In this document: piece after piece, positions 51,901-62,882 of the stretch
Layout of the letters: each line of letters starts with the position of its first letter
Position numbering within the stretch: position 1 is the stretch's first letter
Assembly: GCA_030710605.1 (NCBI GenBank)
Contig: CP092877.1
Location: forward strand, 45,368,406-45,432,405
Source of the DNA: Cordylochernes scorpioides
Taxonomy: Eukaryota > Arthropoda > Arachnida > Pseudoscorpiones > Chernetidae
Direction: 5' to 3'
Length of the DNA: 64,000 nucleotides
The notes under the pieces: generated by a model
The model's input: the letters and a program-made list of their open reading frames with translations, nothing else
Database searches by the model: none
What the model was told of the DNA's origin: nothing
Program-made: the position numbers and the translations under genes

Positions 51901-53977
51901 TGTGGAACACAATGGTGGGGGGGGGGCAAAACATGCCCATTATTTACATCAATGGTTTCTGAATTAACAGACATAAGGAGATCAATTATATAGCATATCA
52001 ATTATGACCATTTCTGTACATTTCCAAGCTATGCTGAAATATCCTCTAGATTGATCATGTCAGATGCTTTTTGCCATTCAGTCCTGTTCAATGGCTGTTC
52101 CAAAAATAAAGAGTATGTGAATCTACCTCTGGAACCAATAGATGTCCAAATTAAGATGGAAGTTCATCAAATATGCTGTAAATTGGGCAGTTTCATTTTA
52201 AACAAGGAGTCATCAAGTATGGAGGACATGGAGGCAACATTTTATCAGAAACAAATGGTAAACAATGGAGAGAAGGAAGCATATCACACAAAGAAAGCTG
52301 TCACTATAGAGGTGGAAAAAAGGAAGCTGATGTACCAACATGAGCAAGAAGAGCCACACACAGATGAAGAAGAAGACTACTACTACTAGAGTCAAGATGA
52401 TATGAGAAAGGAAACTGGTCCACAAGAGAAGAGCAGATGCACCCATCCAGAAAAATCACACACAGCAAGAGAAGGAAGTCTACGAGAGGAAAGAGAAGTG
52501 CACCCACAGAAGGCGAGATAGAATGATACCTTCTGCATTTGGAAGGCAAATTTTCTCCTGGGTCTCTATGGATTTGAGTCTATCCCGCTGAAAACCCTCC
52601 ACTCCCTGAATGAGGCTGGAGTGAACCTTCTCCGTCTCCACATCTGTGACGGACCAGTCAAGTTATGTCAAGTTGGTTGGTAGGAGCAGTCGGGAAGGTG
52701 ACCCCATTTTAACTAGTCCAAGGTTTCCTCCACCTACTGGATTGGCACAGCCCTCCATTAGAGAAATATACACACCGGAGCTATCTGTTGAAATGTATGG
52801 GAACACCTTCTCAACTATGGCATGCTATAGGCGCCATATATCCCTAACCTCTTCCAAAGAAAGTGAAGGGCTGTCACTATTCCACCAAGAAGACAGCAAG
52901 TGTCACAAATCTCTTCCATAACCTATTTGAAATACAGTAGAACCTCCCTGTAAAGGACAACACCTAATTGCAGAGCTAAAGTGTCCTTTAGAGAAAGGTG
53001 TCCACTTATTGGAGAGTTGCTAAATAGTAAAAATGGTAATTTTGCAAATAAAAATTGTCCTTTATAGAGAGATGTCCTCTAACGGGAGTGTCTTCTCATG
53101 GAAGTTCTTTGTTGTACTTTGCTTCTCTGGTGGACATAAATGCTCAATTCTTACAATTTATCCTCCAATGCTGCTTAGTTGACAGTGACTTGACTTCTTT
53201 ACACCCATCTCATCAGGACTGATAACCTTTCTTAAAATGAAGGCCGAGTTGTTAAAGGAATAAGTTTACATTTACTGTGAGTTTACTTGGGGGAAGAAGA
53301 TTTAGATTTGAGTATTCAATTTTGAGACAACTCTTATTTATGGACATAGGCCAAGATTCATAGGCCTAGTAATATTCCTTATAGAAAGTACCATTTGGTC
53401 AGGCTAAACTTAGCCAGTGACAGGGTTACTTGCAATTGAAGAATCCCAATTTAGTTAAACTAGCAAATGAAACAATCTATTCCTATATTGGCACTATAGA
53501 TACTGTATATTTTGTTCTCCCAAGGCACAGGTAAACATTTGTTTAGCCTTTCTCATTTTTCTTTTATGATGTTTTAAACACAACTCCAGGCAAAAAAAAA
53601 AAGGATTTTTAAAAATTTCTATCCCAAGCTAAAAAGACCCAATTAAGACCAATCTTTTAACGACCAAAACAACAACCACAAAAAAAAAGAAGCTTTAATT
53701 ATTCCTTCACTCCTCTTTTCAAAAACTAAAGCAGGACCTGGAACAATGGAGTCGGGTCAAGTCAGGAAAAGAAAAAAATTGGGGTCACGTTCCAGACGGC
53801 TGAGGGGGGAGCTGTAACAATGCCATTGGCTAGAAATGTTGTCTCACCTTCCTTGGAGGGAAGGGGATTCTTCTCATTGGTCTGTGTGTGCTTCATCTTG
53901 GAGGCATCGAAGGTGGCCAGCTCATCCTTCATGGCGGAGGGCACCTTGGGGAGATCTTCCTTCTTGGGGCTGGACAT
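45886..53977 (-). CDS. Multi-repeat beta-thymosin (five WH2-like repeats), whole gene
   Basis: Six coding exons: 53848-53977, 52530-52643, 51732-51845, 51457-51570, 49252-49365 and 45886-45914. They join without frame breaks to 615 nt, giving 204 residues. The protein is a chain of five 38-residue beta-thymosin/WH2 repeats; such proteins bind actin monomers in the cytosol and control filament growth (known relatives: Drosophila ciboulot, nematode tetrathymosin, mollusc Csp24). Each repeat has an LKHTET-type actin-binding core followed by EK-x2-LP. The four internal exons are each exactly 114 nt, all in phase 1. No signal peptide or membrane span. A splice acceptor (GCTTGCAG) nine bases before the start codon suggests a separate non-coding first exon further upstream. 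Confidence 0.92.
46070..46430 (+). repeat. LINE-tail repeat R1 in a thymosin intron
   Basis: From CAAAACTCCACCTTGACCGG through CTCCTAATCCAGGGATACAG to TGATTGAGTGGAGATAAGAA. It is the longest copy of R1. The opposite strand holds a 72-codon open frame that recurs, decayed, in other copies. Confidence 0.7.
46775..46950. repeat. MITE family T1, complete copy
   Basis: CAGTAGAACCTCCCTGTAAA to AGAGGTTTTACTG; palindromic, between TA dinucleotides. It is itself flanked by T5-like sequence at 46480-46770 and 46960-47000. Confidence 0.87.
47001..48284. other. Thymosin intron 5, unassigned part
   Basis: No exon, gene or shared repeat was recognised on either strand. Confidence 0.45.
48285..48449. repeat. 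MITE family T1, complete copy
   Basis: CAGTAGAATCTCCATGAAAG to GAGAGGTTCTACTG; palindromic. Confidence 0.83.
48896..49231 (+). repeat. LINE-tail repeat R1 next to thymosin exon 5
   Basis: Matches R1 at 46070 from GAAACTCCGCCTTTTCTGGT to CCACTGAGTAGTGCTCCCAG. It ends about 20 bases from the 5' splice site of exon 5. Confidence 0.7.
49252..49365 (-). CDS. Beta-thymosin gene, exon 5 (repeat 5)
   Basis: Acceptor CTGTTGCAG; encodes VIEKEKDQQKLLQGIESFDA followed by SKLKHAQTLEKNPLPTKE; donor GTAAAA. 114 nt. The core is LKHAQT with the consensus NPLPTKE ending. Confidence 0.92.
49805..49955 (+). repeat. SINE S1, 3' part
   Basis: Contains GTAAGTGTAAAGTCAAACTG, CACATGTGTAGACATGTGATG and GTGTACTAGGGATAAGC plus a short A-tail; no tRNA head. 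Confidence 0.7.
50120..50428 (+). repeat. SINE S1, full-length with poly-A tail
   Basis: The head (GGTCGGTGGAAGGATGGTCT; CCGGGATCGAATCC) is followed by the body and, after GTGTACTAGGAATTATT, a run of 18 A. This is the best copy for defining the family: about 300 bp plus tail. Confidence 0.85.
50507..50655. repeat. MITE family T5 copy
   Basis: AAGGTAACAAGTCCAAATAA, GTAACAGCATTGTTACTA and TTTTTGGTCTTATTACCTT. Confidence 0.75.
50690..50815. repeat. TIR element T4, end fragment
   Basis: AGACGTGTGTGATTTTTTTG, ATTTCTACTGCCCTT and ATAACAGATGGCGCGCTAAT form a short, collapsed copy. Confidence 0.65.
50950..51127. repeat. MITE family T2, complete copy
   Basis: CAGTTAAACCTGTCTATAGC to ATAGACAGGTTTAACTG; palindromic, about 178 bp. 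Confidence 0.9.
51457..51570 (-). CDS. Beta-thymosin gene, exon 4 (repeat 4)
   Basis: Acceptor CTGCTGCCAG; encodes DVHQEKMHQNLVEGVETFDK and NALHHTLTQEKVILPDTE; donor GTAAAAA. 114 nt. The actin-binding core is LHHTLT, the least standard of the five. Confidence 0.9.
51732..51845 (-). CDS. Beta-thymosin gene, exon 3 (repeat 3)
   Basis: Acceptor TTGTTGTCAAG; encodes DVVQERIQHDMLTGVVNFKR and NSLKHTETLEKIVLPDQS; donor GTGAGC. 114 nt. The LKHTET core is close to the classical LKKTET. Confidence 0.9.
51846..52529. other. Thymosin intron 2, no second gene seen
   Basis: Contains a 112-codon + strand frame at 52051-52389 without recognisable domains. I treat it as chance. Confidence 0.5.
52530..52643 (-). 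CDS. Beta-thymosin gene, exon 2 (repeat 2)
   Basis: Acceptor GGTCCGTCACAG; encodes DVETEKVHSSLIQGVEGFQR and DRLKSIETQEKICLPNAE; donor GTATCA. 114 nt. The core is LKSIET. Confidence 0.9.
52935..53110. repeat. MITE family T1, decayed right end
   Basis: CAGTAGAACCTCCCTGTAAA at left; the right end reads CATGGAAGTTCTTTG instead of GGAGGTTTTACTG. Confidence 0.78.
53111..53847. other. Thymosin intron 1, unassigned part
   Basis: No exon, gene or shared repeat was recognised. Confidence 0.45.
53848..53977 (-). CDS. Beta-thymosin gene, exon 1 of the coding region (repeat 1)
   Basis: Starts ATG at 53977 (MSSPKKEDLPKVPSAMKDEL, then ATFDASKMKHTQTNEKNPLP and SKE) and ends at a strong GTGAGA donor in phase 1. 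No other in-frame ATG lies between the acceptor-like GCTTGCAG and this one. Confidence 0.92.
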
Positions 53978-54570
53978 GGTGTGCTGCTGCAAGCAACAAT
54001 GGGTCAATGTAGGCCAGGACACAATGGAGAGATGGCCATCATGGCTCCCCCCAACAATGTGATGCAATTGTTACAGCAATTGTCTTCATCTATAGGGTGG
54101 GTCTTTAAATTGATGAGCTGAGCGAGGTAGATAAAAGTTTTTGTTCAGCACGCTGCCATCTTTCTTAATTGGCTACCACCACCACCATTCAGTAGTTCTT
54201 GCAACAATCGTTAAGACTTGATGAATATTGATGTTTTCTAATTGGGGAGTATATTGCAGGCAGGATGGTAGCTGTATTGCTCACTTCCTTTCTGACAACT
54301 TCTGATAACACAGGAAGTTCTAATGCTATGTTGGTACCTATCCTAAACCCCACCCCTTAATAAATGTTGGGAGTAAACTGTGGCAGATGGCCACAAGAGA
54401 CCAAATATCAACCAGTACCTTGATTCTAAGAGACCTTGCAAACAGATTCTCTATGAGATACAGAAATAGAGTGAAGAGAGAGATTCCAAATAAGTAAATT
54501 ATTCTTTAAAATAATTGCAAAGGTTTAAACACAATGTATTTCAATCAGGATAATTGCACTAAGTTTTATG
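53978..54570. other. Upstream of the thymosin start codon
   Basis: No first exon or promoter could be fixed. The AG at GCTTGCAG just upstream of the start codon implies that transcription begins further right. Confidence 0.4.
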
Positions 54571-54571
54571 A

Positions 54572-54860
54572 TAAGGCACAATTTGGATTATAGATTATAA
54601 AAACAAGGTAATAAGACAAAATCCAAGTAAATAGTGTGTGATGTTTCTGTAACAGCATTGTTACTATCTTCAGACAAAAGTACTGAATGAATTCAATCTT
54701 GCAACTGCTTTTCACATGTGTAGACATGTGGTGCACTTACAGTAAAAGCAGTCGCCTTCTTCTACCCATCATAATTATCATGGCCTGTACCACGTGTACT
54801 AGGGATAAGCAAAAAAAAAAAATTCTTGAATGAATTCTCAACTTGGATTTGGTCTTATTA
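54572..54860. repeat. MITE T5 interrupted by a SINE S1 3' part
   Basis: T5 pieces (GGCACAATTTGGATTATAG, GTAACAGCATTGTTACTA; then GGATTTGGTCTTATTACTTT) flank a + strand S1 tail (54690-54825) that ends GTGTACTAGGGATAAGC plus a run of A. The duplicated TTGAATGAATTC-like flank at about 54686 and 54836 may be the SINE's target duplication. Confidence 0.72.
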
Positions 54861-55172
54861 CTTTGTGTTTGCAATAAGTTTATCGAAGAAACTTTTCAAT
54901 TATCCTGATTGATATATTGTGTTTTAAGTTGAATTATGCATGACATTTCTGCAACAGCGTTACAACCCCTTCAGACACTGAAGTACTTAATAAGAAAAAA
55001 CATTGCAGCATGTTTTAAATAGTTGACACAATACTACCAAATATTCAAGACATGCTGCAATATTTCTCATTCTGTACTTCTATCTAAAGGTGATTATAAT
55101 GCTGTTACAGAGAAATGTTACGTAGAATTTACTTATTTGAACTAGTTACCTTGTTTCTATAATCCCAAATAT

Positions 55173-55334
55173 ACAGTAGAACCTCCATGAGAGGACACCT
55201 CTCTACAAAGAACAGTTTTCATCGCCAAAATAACCATTTTTACAATTTAGCAACTCTCCAGTAAGACGACACCTCTCCTTAAAGGACACTTTGGCTCTGC
55301 AATTAGATGTCCTTTACAGAGAGGTTCTACTGTA
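55173..55334. repeat. MITE family T1, complete copy
   Basis: CAGTAGAACCTCCATGAGAG to GAGAGGTTCTACTG; palindromic, between TA dinucleotides. Confidence 0.87.
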
Positions 55335-55564
55335 TATACCTTATCTGCTACTGATAGTCCTGTTTACTAGTTTGTTGAATGGGATCAGATTGTAATCAGA
55401 AGATTTCACTTCTTGTAATATATATTAGTTGATGGTAATACCCATTCTCCTCCTGGGGGTGGGGGAGGGGATGATAATGGTTGTTTTACCACTGCCCATC
55501 AAAACCACATAGTCCTTTCCAATTATAAGTGGCTGCTTATACTGTAAGTACACTGCATGTTTAT

Positions 55565-55957
55565 ACACTCATGGACAAAACTTGAGCAAGTTTTACCTTT
55601 TAGCATGTACAGTAAAACCTCCCTGTAAAGGGCACCTAATTGAAGAGCCAGTATCTTCTAGTGAGAGGTGTTCTTTTACTGGAGAGTTGCAAAATAGTAA
55701 AAATGGTAATTTTGTAAATGAAAACTGTCCTTTGTAGAGAGGTGTCCTCTAGCATGAGTGTCCATTCATGGAGGTTCTACTGTATATTGGGATTCAGACA
55801 ATAACTCTGAAATATATTTGATACACAGTGACCTTTATTGAAAAAGAAAAGACACACGAGATAACCAAGTGTGAACAGTATCTGTCTCCTTCAAAAAAAA
55901 TTAACAACTGGTGACATCAAAGACTTTCCACTTCCTTAAGTTTTGTCTATGAGTGTA
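55565..55957. repeat. MITE T6 with a T1 MITE inserted
   Basis: CACTCATGGACAAAACTTGA opens T6 and CTTAAGTTTTGTCTATGAGT closes it. A T1 copy (55610-55783, CAGTAAAACCTCCCTGTAAA to GGAGGTTCTACTG) lies inside. T6 is therefore older than this T1 copy. Confidence 0.82.
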
Positions 55958-56065
55958 CCTGTATAATTTGAATCCTGTATGGTCACTTGCTGGTAGGGTG
56001 GAAGAATCGGGAGTCATTGTAGCAAAAGACCAGTTTGTTAGTGTGTTCACATAAAGAAAATGTTC

Positions 56066-56195
56066 AATTGATAAGGCACAATTTGGATTAGAGATTATAA
56101 AGTACTGAAGTATTTTGTATGAAGATGGTAACAATGCTGTTACCTAAACATCACACTATTTATTTGGATTTGGTCTTATTATCTTAAGTTTAAAA
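56066..56195. repeat. MITE family T5 copy
   Basis: GATAAGGCACAATTTGGATT and GTAACAATGCTGTTACC, then TTTGGATTTGGTCTTATTAT. Confidence 0.75.
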
Positions 56196-56940
56196 TGTTC
56201 AATTCAAAGAAAACCACACACAAAACAAGTTAATAAATAATTTCAGGTAAGTCTTTGAAATACCTTTCAAAAGCAATTTTCTCTTAAGATTTGTATAAGA
56301 ACAAAGGTGTGAGAGAACTAGTTATGAAGAAGACAAAAAAAAACTTCCTTCTCTCTATATTATTACATAATTACATGTACACAGAGGTTACAACAACAAA
56401 AAATGGGGAGTTTTTTATCCTCTTCACAAACTCCTTAATTGCATCCTTAGTTGAGAATGAAGAAGAAAAAAAATGTTCTTTTAACTAACTTAAGAAAAAC
56501 CAAAAAAATACCTTTAAACCACAGACAACCAAAGTTAAAAAATAAACACAATTTACAGTACCATTAACTACACCAACTGACCACAAAAAAAAAAGGAGTG
56601 GTGTCAATGTACAAGTCCAACAAAGAGAGAAAAAAAAAAGGTGGCATTGTGTGTGTGAGGTAAGAAAGTCAGAAACAAAAAAGTTGGCTGAAACATCAGC
56701 CAGTCAGTCTGGTGTGGAGGTCGTCAACCCTTGGGCAGCCAGGCGAGACAATGAGCAACTCTAATTGCACTTTCCTACTCACAGCAATGGCTGTCTGGAC
56801 AACACTTGAGTAGTCAGTCCAGTCCCATTCTAGACTGCATCACTTCAGACAGAGGTGATGTTCCGGTTTTGAGAAAGCTAGATGTGAACAAGGAACTGGT
56901 GTGAAGACTGGAACAAGTACCACAGCTGAATTCCATCTAT
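56196..56940. other. Unassigned sequence
   Basis: No gene or shared repeat was recognised; several short A-runs. Confidence 0.4.
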
Positions 56941-57181
56941 TCAGTTGTTGTTGTCGGGTCCAATATAGAGCCTCAGATGTCTCCATACATCTCTATCACA
57001 GCAATGTCCTCTATCTTGGGTGTGTGAAGCTGCTGTTCTGGGTCCATGTCAATTTTCTGTTGTTGTTGTTGTTGTGTCCAAATAAGAGCCTCAGATGTCT
57101 TCATACATCTCTATCACAGCAGTAGCAGTAGCTGTCTTGGATGTGTAAAGCTGCTACTCTGGGTCCATGTCAATTTTCTGC
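56941..57181. repeat. Tandem duplication, about 118-bp unit
   Basis: Two copies share AGAGCCTCAGATGTCT, CATACATCTCTATCACAGCA and GGGTCCATGTCAATTTTCTG, with a (TTG)n run at their junction. Confidence 0.8.
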
Positions 57182-58790
57182 AAGGCTGTGGCCATTGCTG
57201 GACATGAGAATATGTGGGTAGGTGTTAGTTCCATACCAGGACAATTGTTACATGTCCTTGTGCCATCTATTCAGTATGGAGGGAGATTGGCCATCAATAA
57301 TGAAAGGTAATCTGTATATATAATGTAGCAGGCTGTTGTGCCATAGAATGTAAAACACAATTTGTTACTACCTCAAAGGAATAAGCCAACAAGCTCCAAT
57401 TCTCAACAATATTTATAGCACAAACTCTCTCTTCTACATATTTTATATCGTAAAAGATAACTAATGCACACAGTGTTGAGCAAAGTGTGACATTTTTGGA
57501 AGACATTGAGTACATCAGACTAGAGTACATTTCACCAGAATTAGTTAAAGAAATTAACCAAAAGTCACACATTTAGGTCTGATAACTTTGATTCTACAAT
57601 ATTCCATAACTTTCAATCTCTCAGAGAACCCATTCATCCATCAACATGATGAAATCTTCAGTTGCAACGTTCCTCTAAAAAGCAAATAAAAAATACAATA
57701 CAAACTACAAGCATCAACCCAGTCATTTGGGTTTGTTAACTTTATACATTTTCATCTCTAAATCCTATGTTTATCATATTTTGTGAGAGTACATTTCTGT
57801 GCATTGACTGTAATCCAATTTCTTCCAGTCTCCCCCCCCCCCCCCTTTCCTTCTTTCTTTAAAATTCTTCAAAGAGAATGTCATATCCAACTATAAGATG
57901 TTGTGACCTGATGTTTTCATAGTGAAAGATTTAAAGATTTTAGCCAGCAAAGTAAATGCAGATTTAGAGAATAAGAATATCTCTAATATATTTTTTTTTT
58001 CTTAATTTCTAACATAGAAATTATAAAAAATGAGTTGGATAGGGAAGACAAATTATTAATGAAATAAGATAGCTGGCTAGGAGCTACTATAAGAAAGGAG
58101 GGTTTGCCACCTGGTGTCTTTGAAAGTATGGTGTTTGGAAGGAGGAGATTCCAAATGATGAACAACACTATATCACATCTAACAGAATGGAGATATTATA
58201 GAAGGGACACCATCACTATAACAGCTAGGAAACCAAGATGGTATTTATCCCTATACAGCTGAACAACAACCACTCTATAGCACCTTCAACAGGACCAAGA
58301 TAAACAAACACCAAGGCCATGAAAGAACCAAAACATGTAACTCTCAATGTAAACATCCATCCACCGCCCACTCACCAACCACCAACGTCTCAGTTTAAAA
58401 GAAGAAATAATTAATGGAAGAAGGAACAAGGAAGTTCTCTTCCTGAAAGGATTTTTCTCAACTTTGTTTAAAAAAACATTATTGTAGCATCAGATGAGCT
58501 GGAAGTAATATGGTGTTTTTTGAAATTGAATGTGAAGCCAAATGAATGTTATTCTCTAAGCAGTACACAATGTAATATCATTCTCTCTCTACTTATAAAT
58601 GTACTGATTCAATTGGAACATGGGTTTAGGAAAATAGCCAAACTGTTCTTGGCTCATTTTATCCATGGCACACTGACTAATTCAATTAAATTTTAACTTT
58701 TTGTATTAAATAAGTAAACAGATTTGAGAATGAGTTCAGTCAGATTTGAAAAAAAAAAAAGATTTGAAATCAAAATCAACAGCCAATACA
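57182..58790. other. Unassigned sequence
   Basis: No coding exon or dispersed repeat was recognised; a poly-C run lies near 57830. Confidence 0.4.
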
Positions 58791-58808
58791 CGTTTGACAT
58801 ACTGTAGT

Positions 58809-58963
58809 AAGTTTATATAAAAGGGTGTACCTGGATCTGTAATGAAAAAAAAAATGTCCTCAAAATATTTCGAGAGATTGCTCTCCCTCTTTATCAATTT
58901 ATTGCACAGTATTTTTTTTTTTTTCATTACAGATCCATGTACGCCCCTTTTATATAAACTTAA
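58809..58963. repeat. Foldback MITE, about 45-bp arms
   Basis: AAGTTTATATAAAAGGGTGT and GGATCTGTAATGAAAA on the left are inverted on the right (TTTTCATTACAGATCC, CCCCTTTTATATAAACTTA) around a 60-base spacer. No other copy was noticed in the window. Confidence 0.75.
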
Positions 58964-59450
58964 TTGATGGATCGCCTTTTGACTCAAAATACTGTAATAA
59001 GTTTCTTTTCCCCCTAAAAAGAGCAAAATGAAGAGGGAATATTATGGACTCCAACATAAACCTAACCCAGGCCTATTTACAGCTACACAATTTTAAAAAA
59101 TGAACAATTTCAACATCTGTCCTTCCAACACATGGCAACACAAAAGGGAGAAGCACGAATCAGTAAAGTTATCACAAGAAGGAGTGAGATAGGGGATTTA
59201 TCTTCCAAGAACGTACCCACCCCACAGCCATTTATTTCATAGCAGATGGCAAAGCAACAGCTGCATTGACGAAAACTTTCTAAACAAGCAACATTTACAT
59301 TGCCCTGTAGTTACATATTGTGGCTGGAATATGACATACAACACAGCTAACATTTTTAGCATGGTGTGAAACATCAGAATAATTAGTACTTTCACAAGTC
59401 AACCTCATTATGGCAAACCTTAATGGGACTCAAGTCACAGCTCACATTTA
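58964..59450. other. Unassigned sequence
   Basis: Nothing recognised. Confidence 0.4.
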
Positions 59451-59454
59451 TGAA

Positions 59455-59532
59455 ATAAAAAATTTGGTTCATTATAAAGGAAGGTTCATTATATACCTGC
59501 ATTTTAGCAATGAGGGTGTGTTTTACTGCAAA
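59455..59532. repeat. T7 element, right-end fragment
   Basis: TTGGTTCATTATAAAGGAAGG and GGGTGTGTTTTACTG are a diverged end of T7. Confidence 0.55.
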
Positions 59533-59769
59533 GTTTTCCAAATTCTAGCCCTAAAAGGAAGTAGACACTCTATAAAAGCCTTGCTATGACCAAGTACTTC
59601 AGTCTGATCAAGGTCAGGTTGATCTAAGATGTCCAAGAGTTCTTCTATGTAGAATCAAGACTAGAACTACAGGAAAATGACTGATGTTTATTACATCTCT
59701 ATTCCAGGCAAGATTGCTAATTCCATTACTCACTAGAAGAAGATATTTTTATTGAGGTTTCCTCCCTTC

Positions 59770-60140
59770 ATAAGAAGAAAACTCCGCCTTTGCCAGTCCC
59801 AAGCCCGGATGAAAAAGGAGAAGGGGGAGCAGTAACAAGCTCACTAAAAAACCTGGGTTCAGCGGGCCCGGCTGATAGTACCCTGTTAGGGCTCCTAATC
59901 CAGGGATACAGGATGAACAGCATTTGTACTCCATGTTAGGAATGGCTGTACATGGCATCTGTTCCTCATTTCAGAGGTGGCCATTTCTTTTGGAGTTATG
60001 TCGGCTTGCCACTGAGTAGTGCTCCCAGTCTTAATGACAAAGGCAGATGCATTCTACTTCACCCAGTTATGATGGTTGTCTAACAGACACCATCAAGTTT
60101 ACAACTTGATACCCTAAATGATTGAGTGGAGATAAGAAAC
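59770..60140 (+). repeat. LINE-tail repeat R1
   Basis: Matches the copies at 46070 and 48896 and continues to the TGATTGAGTGGAGATAAGAA tail at about 60119-60138. Confidence 0.7.
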
Positions 60141-60435
60141 CTAAAGAAGATCTTGATAGAAGGGTTTAGTACAAATATACACCAAGTGTAAGCAGAGAGA
60201 ATGTCTGAGAGGAGGAAAGGAAGTGGCTCCAATTGAGAGGTGAAGTGGATGACTGCCACATGGCCTTGGACATTCCAGCTGCCTTGAGTCACCGCCACAA
60301 CTTCATCCCTTGTTTTGTGCCTGCCTGCTCTCAAATATTAGGCAATACCTGTGATCTCCTCTTACCACAATTCTGCTGCCTTCAATGCTGTAAATTGGTG
60401 TTCTATCTACAACTTTTCATCATTCTGAAAACAAT

Positions 60436-60560
60436 GAAGCACAATTTGGATTATAGATACAAGAAATAATATAATCTTATAGCTATAAGAAATAATAGTG
60501 TCTGACGTCTCAGTATCAGCAGCAATTGTTACCACCATCAGACAAAAGAATAAAAATGAT
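60436..60560. repeat. MITE family T5, left half
   Basis: GAAGCACAATTTGGATTATAG, AATAATAGTGTCTGACGTC and CAATTGTTACCACCATCAGAC. Confidence 0.65.
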
Positions 60561-62090
60561 GATGAAGAATCTTGGTCAATGATAGCATCATGTAAGGGAT
60601 ACTGATAGCAAAATCAACATGATTGCTTAAAACAAAAATAGCTTTTAAAATAAGACCAAATTTATAAATTTTCTAAAACCAACAATGGATTCAATCTACC
60701 AATTATTAAAGGCTTTTAAAATACCATTATTTTTTATCATAATATGGCATCATAAAAATATTTTTAATGAGTGAGTAAACCGATGCTGACCCATAATTTA
60801 CCATTTTGGTTCTTTTGTCTAACAATTTTGGCTTTATTGCCCAACAGAGGCCATTGTATCTGCACGGAGACTTCAATGTGAACAGTTGAAGGGATTGGAC
60901 TGTGTCTGCTGGACTCGGTAACTTCACTAAAGGGCTGAAATCCTCATTTAGAGGAGAAACACATCTAATTCAGGAAGTCCTGGAAACTTTCCAAGCAGTT
61001 GCAAGTTTCCCCTTAAAGAAGGAAGGCATGCCCTAGCTAGGTTGGAGATAAAATCTCCACGTGTTCCCCCTTTCAATTTCTCTGAAAAACCAACACTCCA
61101 CCCTTCTTAAGATAGCACCTATCTAAGATTTTATAGATAAGAACGCATGGGGACACATGGAGAAAGGTTTGGGAAGCACATGCGCATGGTCATGACACTA
61201 CGCAATGGTGTTTTTACCTAAGGTCAAGACAAGAACCAGATTGAGTTTCACTCCAAGATACAGATAGCCCTGGTAAGATTAAGTTTCAACAGATTTCTCA
61301 ACTTACTGCCAAGAATCTACATTCTTCTTCTGAGAATATCTTTGCTCCACAGGGTGATTGTGAGATGTCAATACTTGTTTATTTTATTATAAAGGAGGAA
61401 CAATCCCCTCTTTTAAGTATTTTAAATTTCTCCAGGCTAATCTCTCTTCTGATCCATGTAGAGATTTAATTATAAAAATATATTTAGATAGATTATCTTT
61501 GAACTCTCAAACAAGTAAATTACTTCCAAATGGCAGTGTTTCAAATCTCTGTTGGAGATGGAAAAGTAACCCTCCTCCTATCACAGGCTGGGAATAACCC
61601 AGGTGGAGGTTGTCTGAAGTAACATCAGGCCTGGTAGGTAGGTGTTCTACCAAATTAAATGGCTGTCAAGGCTGGAAGAATGATGAAATATCCAGGTCAG
61701 ACAGCTGGAACTCTCCTACATAGAGTTAGTTCCAGCCTCAGGAAATCCCTAATGAAATTAAAGAAACCCCCAAGAGAGCAGCCCCCTGGGAAGGGGGTTG
61801 CCCTTCATCAAGAAGGAAACACTAAACCCTAACAAGGGGGGGGGGGGGGGGGGGGTGATTCATTGGTGGTGAGGTAGGGTAAGACTCAACCAAGAAATTC
61901 TGTAGTATGGTGCCTTGACTCAGCTTTTTTATCAACCACTGTCTCCTTGACCTATGACTCCAAGCTATTTTTACAGATGGAACATGCACAAGTTGATGTG
62001 ATACCGAGTTTCTAGGAATGGAGATAGAGTTCAGGGAATGTTATATAGAAATCTAAGTAGGATTTGGTTGGCAATACCTCAGTAGTGTTG
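60561..62090. other. Unassigned sequence with a poly-G tract
   Basis: No exon or shared repeat was recognised. Twenty consecutive G lie at 61836-61855. Confidence 0.4.
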
Positions 62091-62094
62091 TTCA

Positions 62095-62290
62095 TCCCAT
62101 GTGTGTACACATGGAAGTGGTTATAATGGATAGAGGAGGGGCTTGTGGCTGTACACATATACTCCAAGTACATCACACTTTGAAGCTGTTTTACTTCTTT
62201 ACACATAACAAGATGCCTGAGACCTGTTTGCTTAATTGTACTCACAGGTTGGGTTGGACTTGTACAAGAAAATCTGGGCTGTGTGTGAAG
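62095..62290 (-). repeat. SINE S1, strongly decayed body
   Basis: CCCATGTGTGTACACATGGAAG, CACTTTGAAGCTG and AGGTTGGGTTGGACTTGTAC follow the order of the S1 body at low similarity. Confidence 0.4.
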
Positions 62291-62359
62291 CTATTCATAT
62301 ATATAAATGCTAGAACATTAGCCTTCTACATGTGAAATAGAAATTTTTTAAAGAACGAT

Positions 62360-62525
62360 TAAAGCTAAAAATTATAAGGAAATAAGACCTAATCCAAATA
62401 AAATAATAGTGTGTGGCATTTTGGTGTAACAGCATTGTTACCATTATCAGACACTATTAATTTACTTGGATTAGGTCTTATTTCTTGTAGCTATAATCTA
62501 TAATCCAAATTGTGCTTTATCATAG
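62360..62525. repeat. MITE family T5, complete copy
   Basis: AATAAGACCTAATCCAAATA is mirrored by TTGGATTAGGTCTTATTTCT, with GTAACAGCATTGTTACCA between. Confidence 0.82.
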
Positions 62526-62882
62526 ATCTAAAAATATGTTGATGTAATAAAATCAATCAATTCTTACACAAGATGATAAAAAAAAAGGAAAATGGTTAAA
62601 AGGAATTTTGCCTATACTCCCCACCAAACTCTACCCAGACCTCCACACACACAATGGAGGAAGAGGAGTAATCAACACAAGCTAGAAGGGAGGTGCCACA
62701 AGGATGGCGTTCATTAAGGGTGGAGTTCACCACCAAAAACAATAACAATCATTTTTTTAAAATTGTACATTTTGTTAATAGTGTGAGCATTTAGGAAGAT
62801 TATAGTGAAGGAAATATGAAGAAGGTCAAATATCCAGATAACATGTTTAAAATTAAAACATTCTAAGATTTCTGAAAACAAA
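62526..62882. other. Unassigned sequence
   Basis: Nothing recognised. Confidence 0.4.

Noticed and set aside
52051-52389. 112-codon + strand frame in a thymosin intron
   Set aside because: No domain, low-complexity acidic end, no splice or promoter context.
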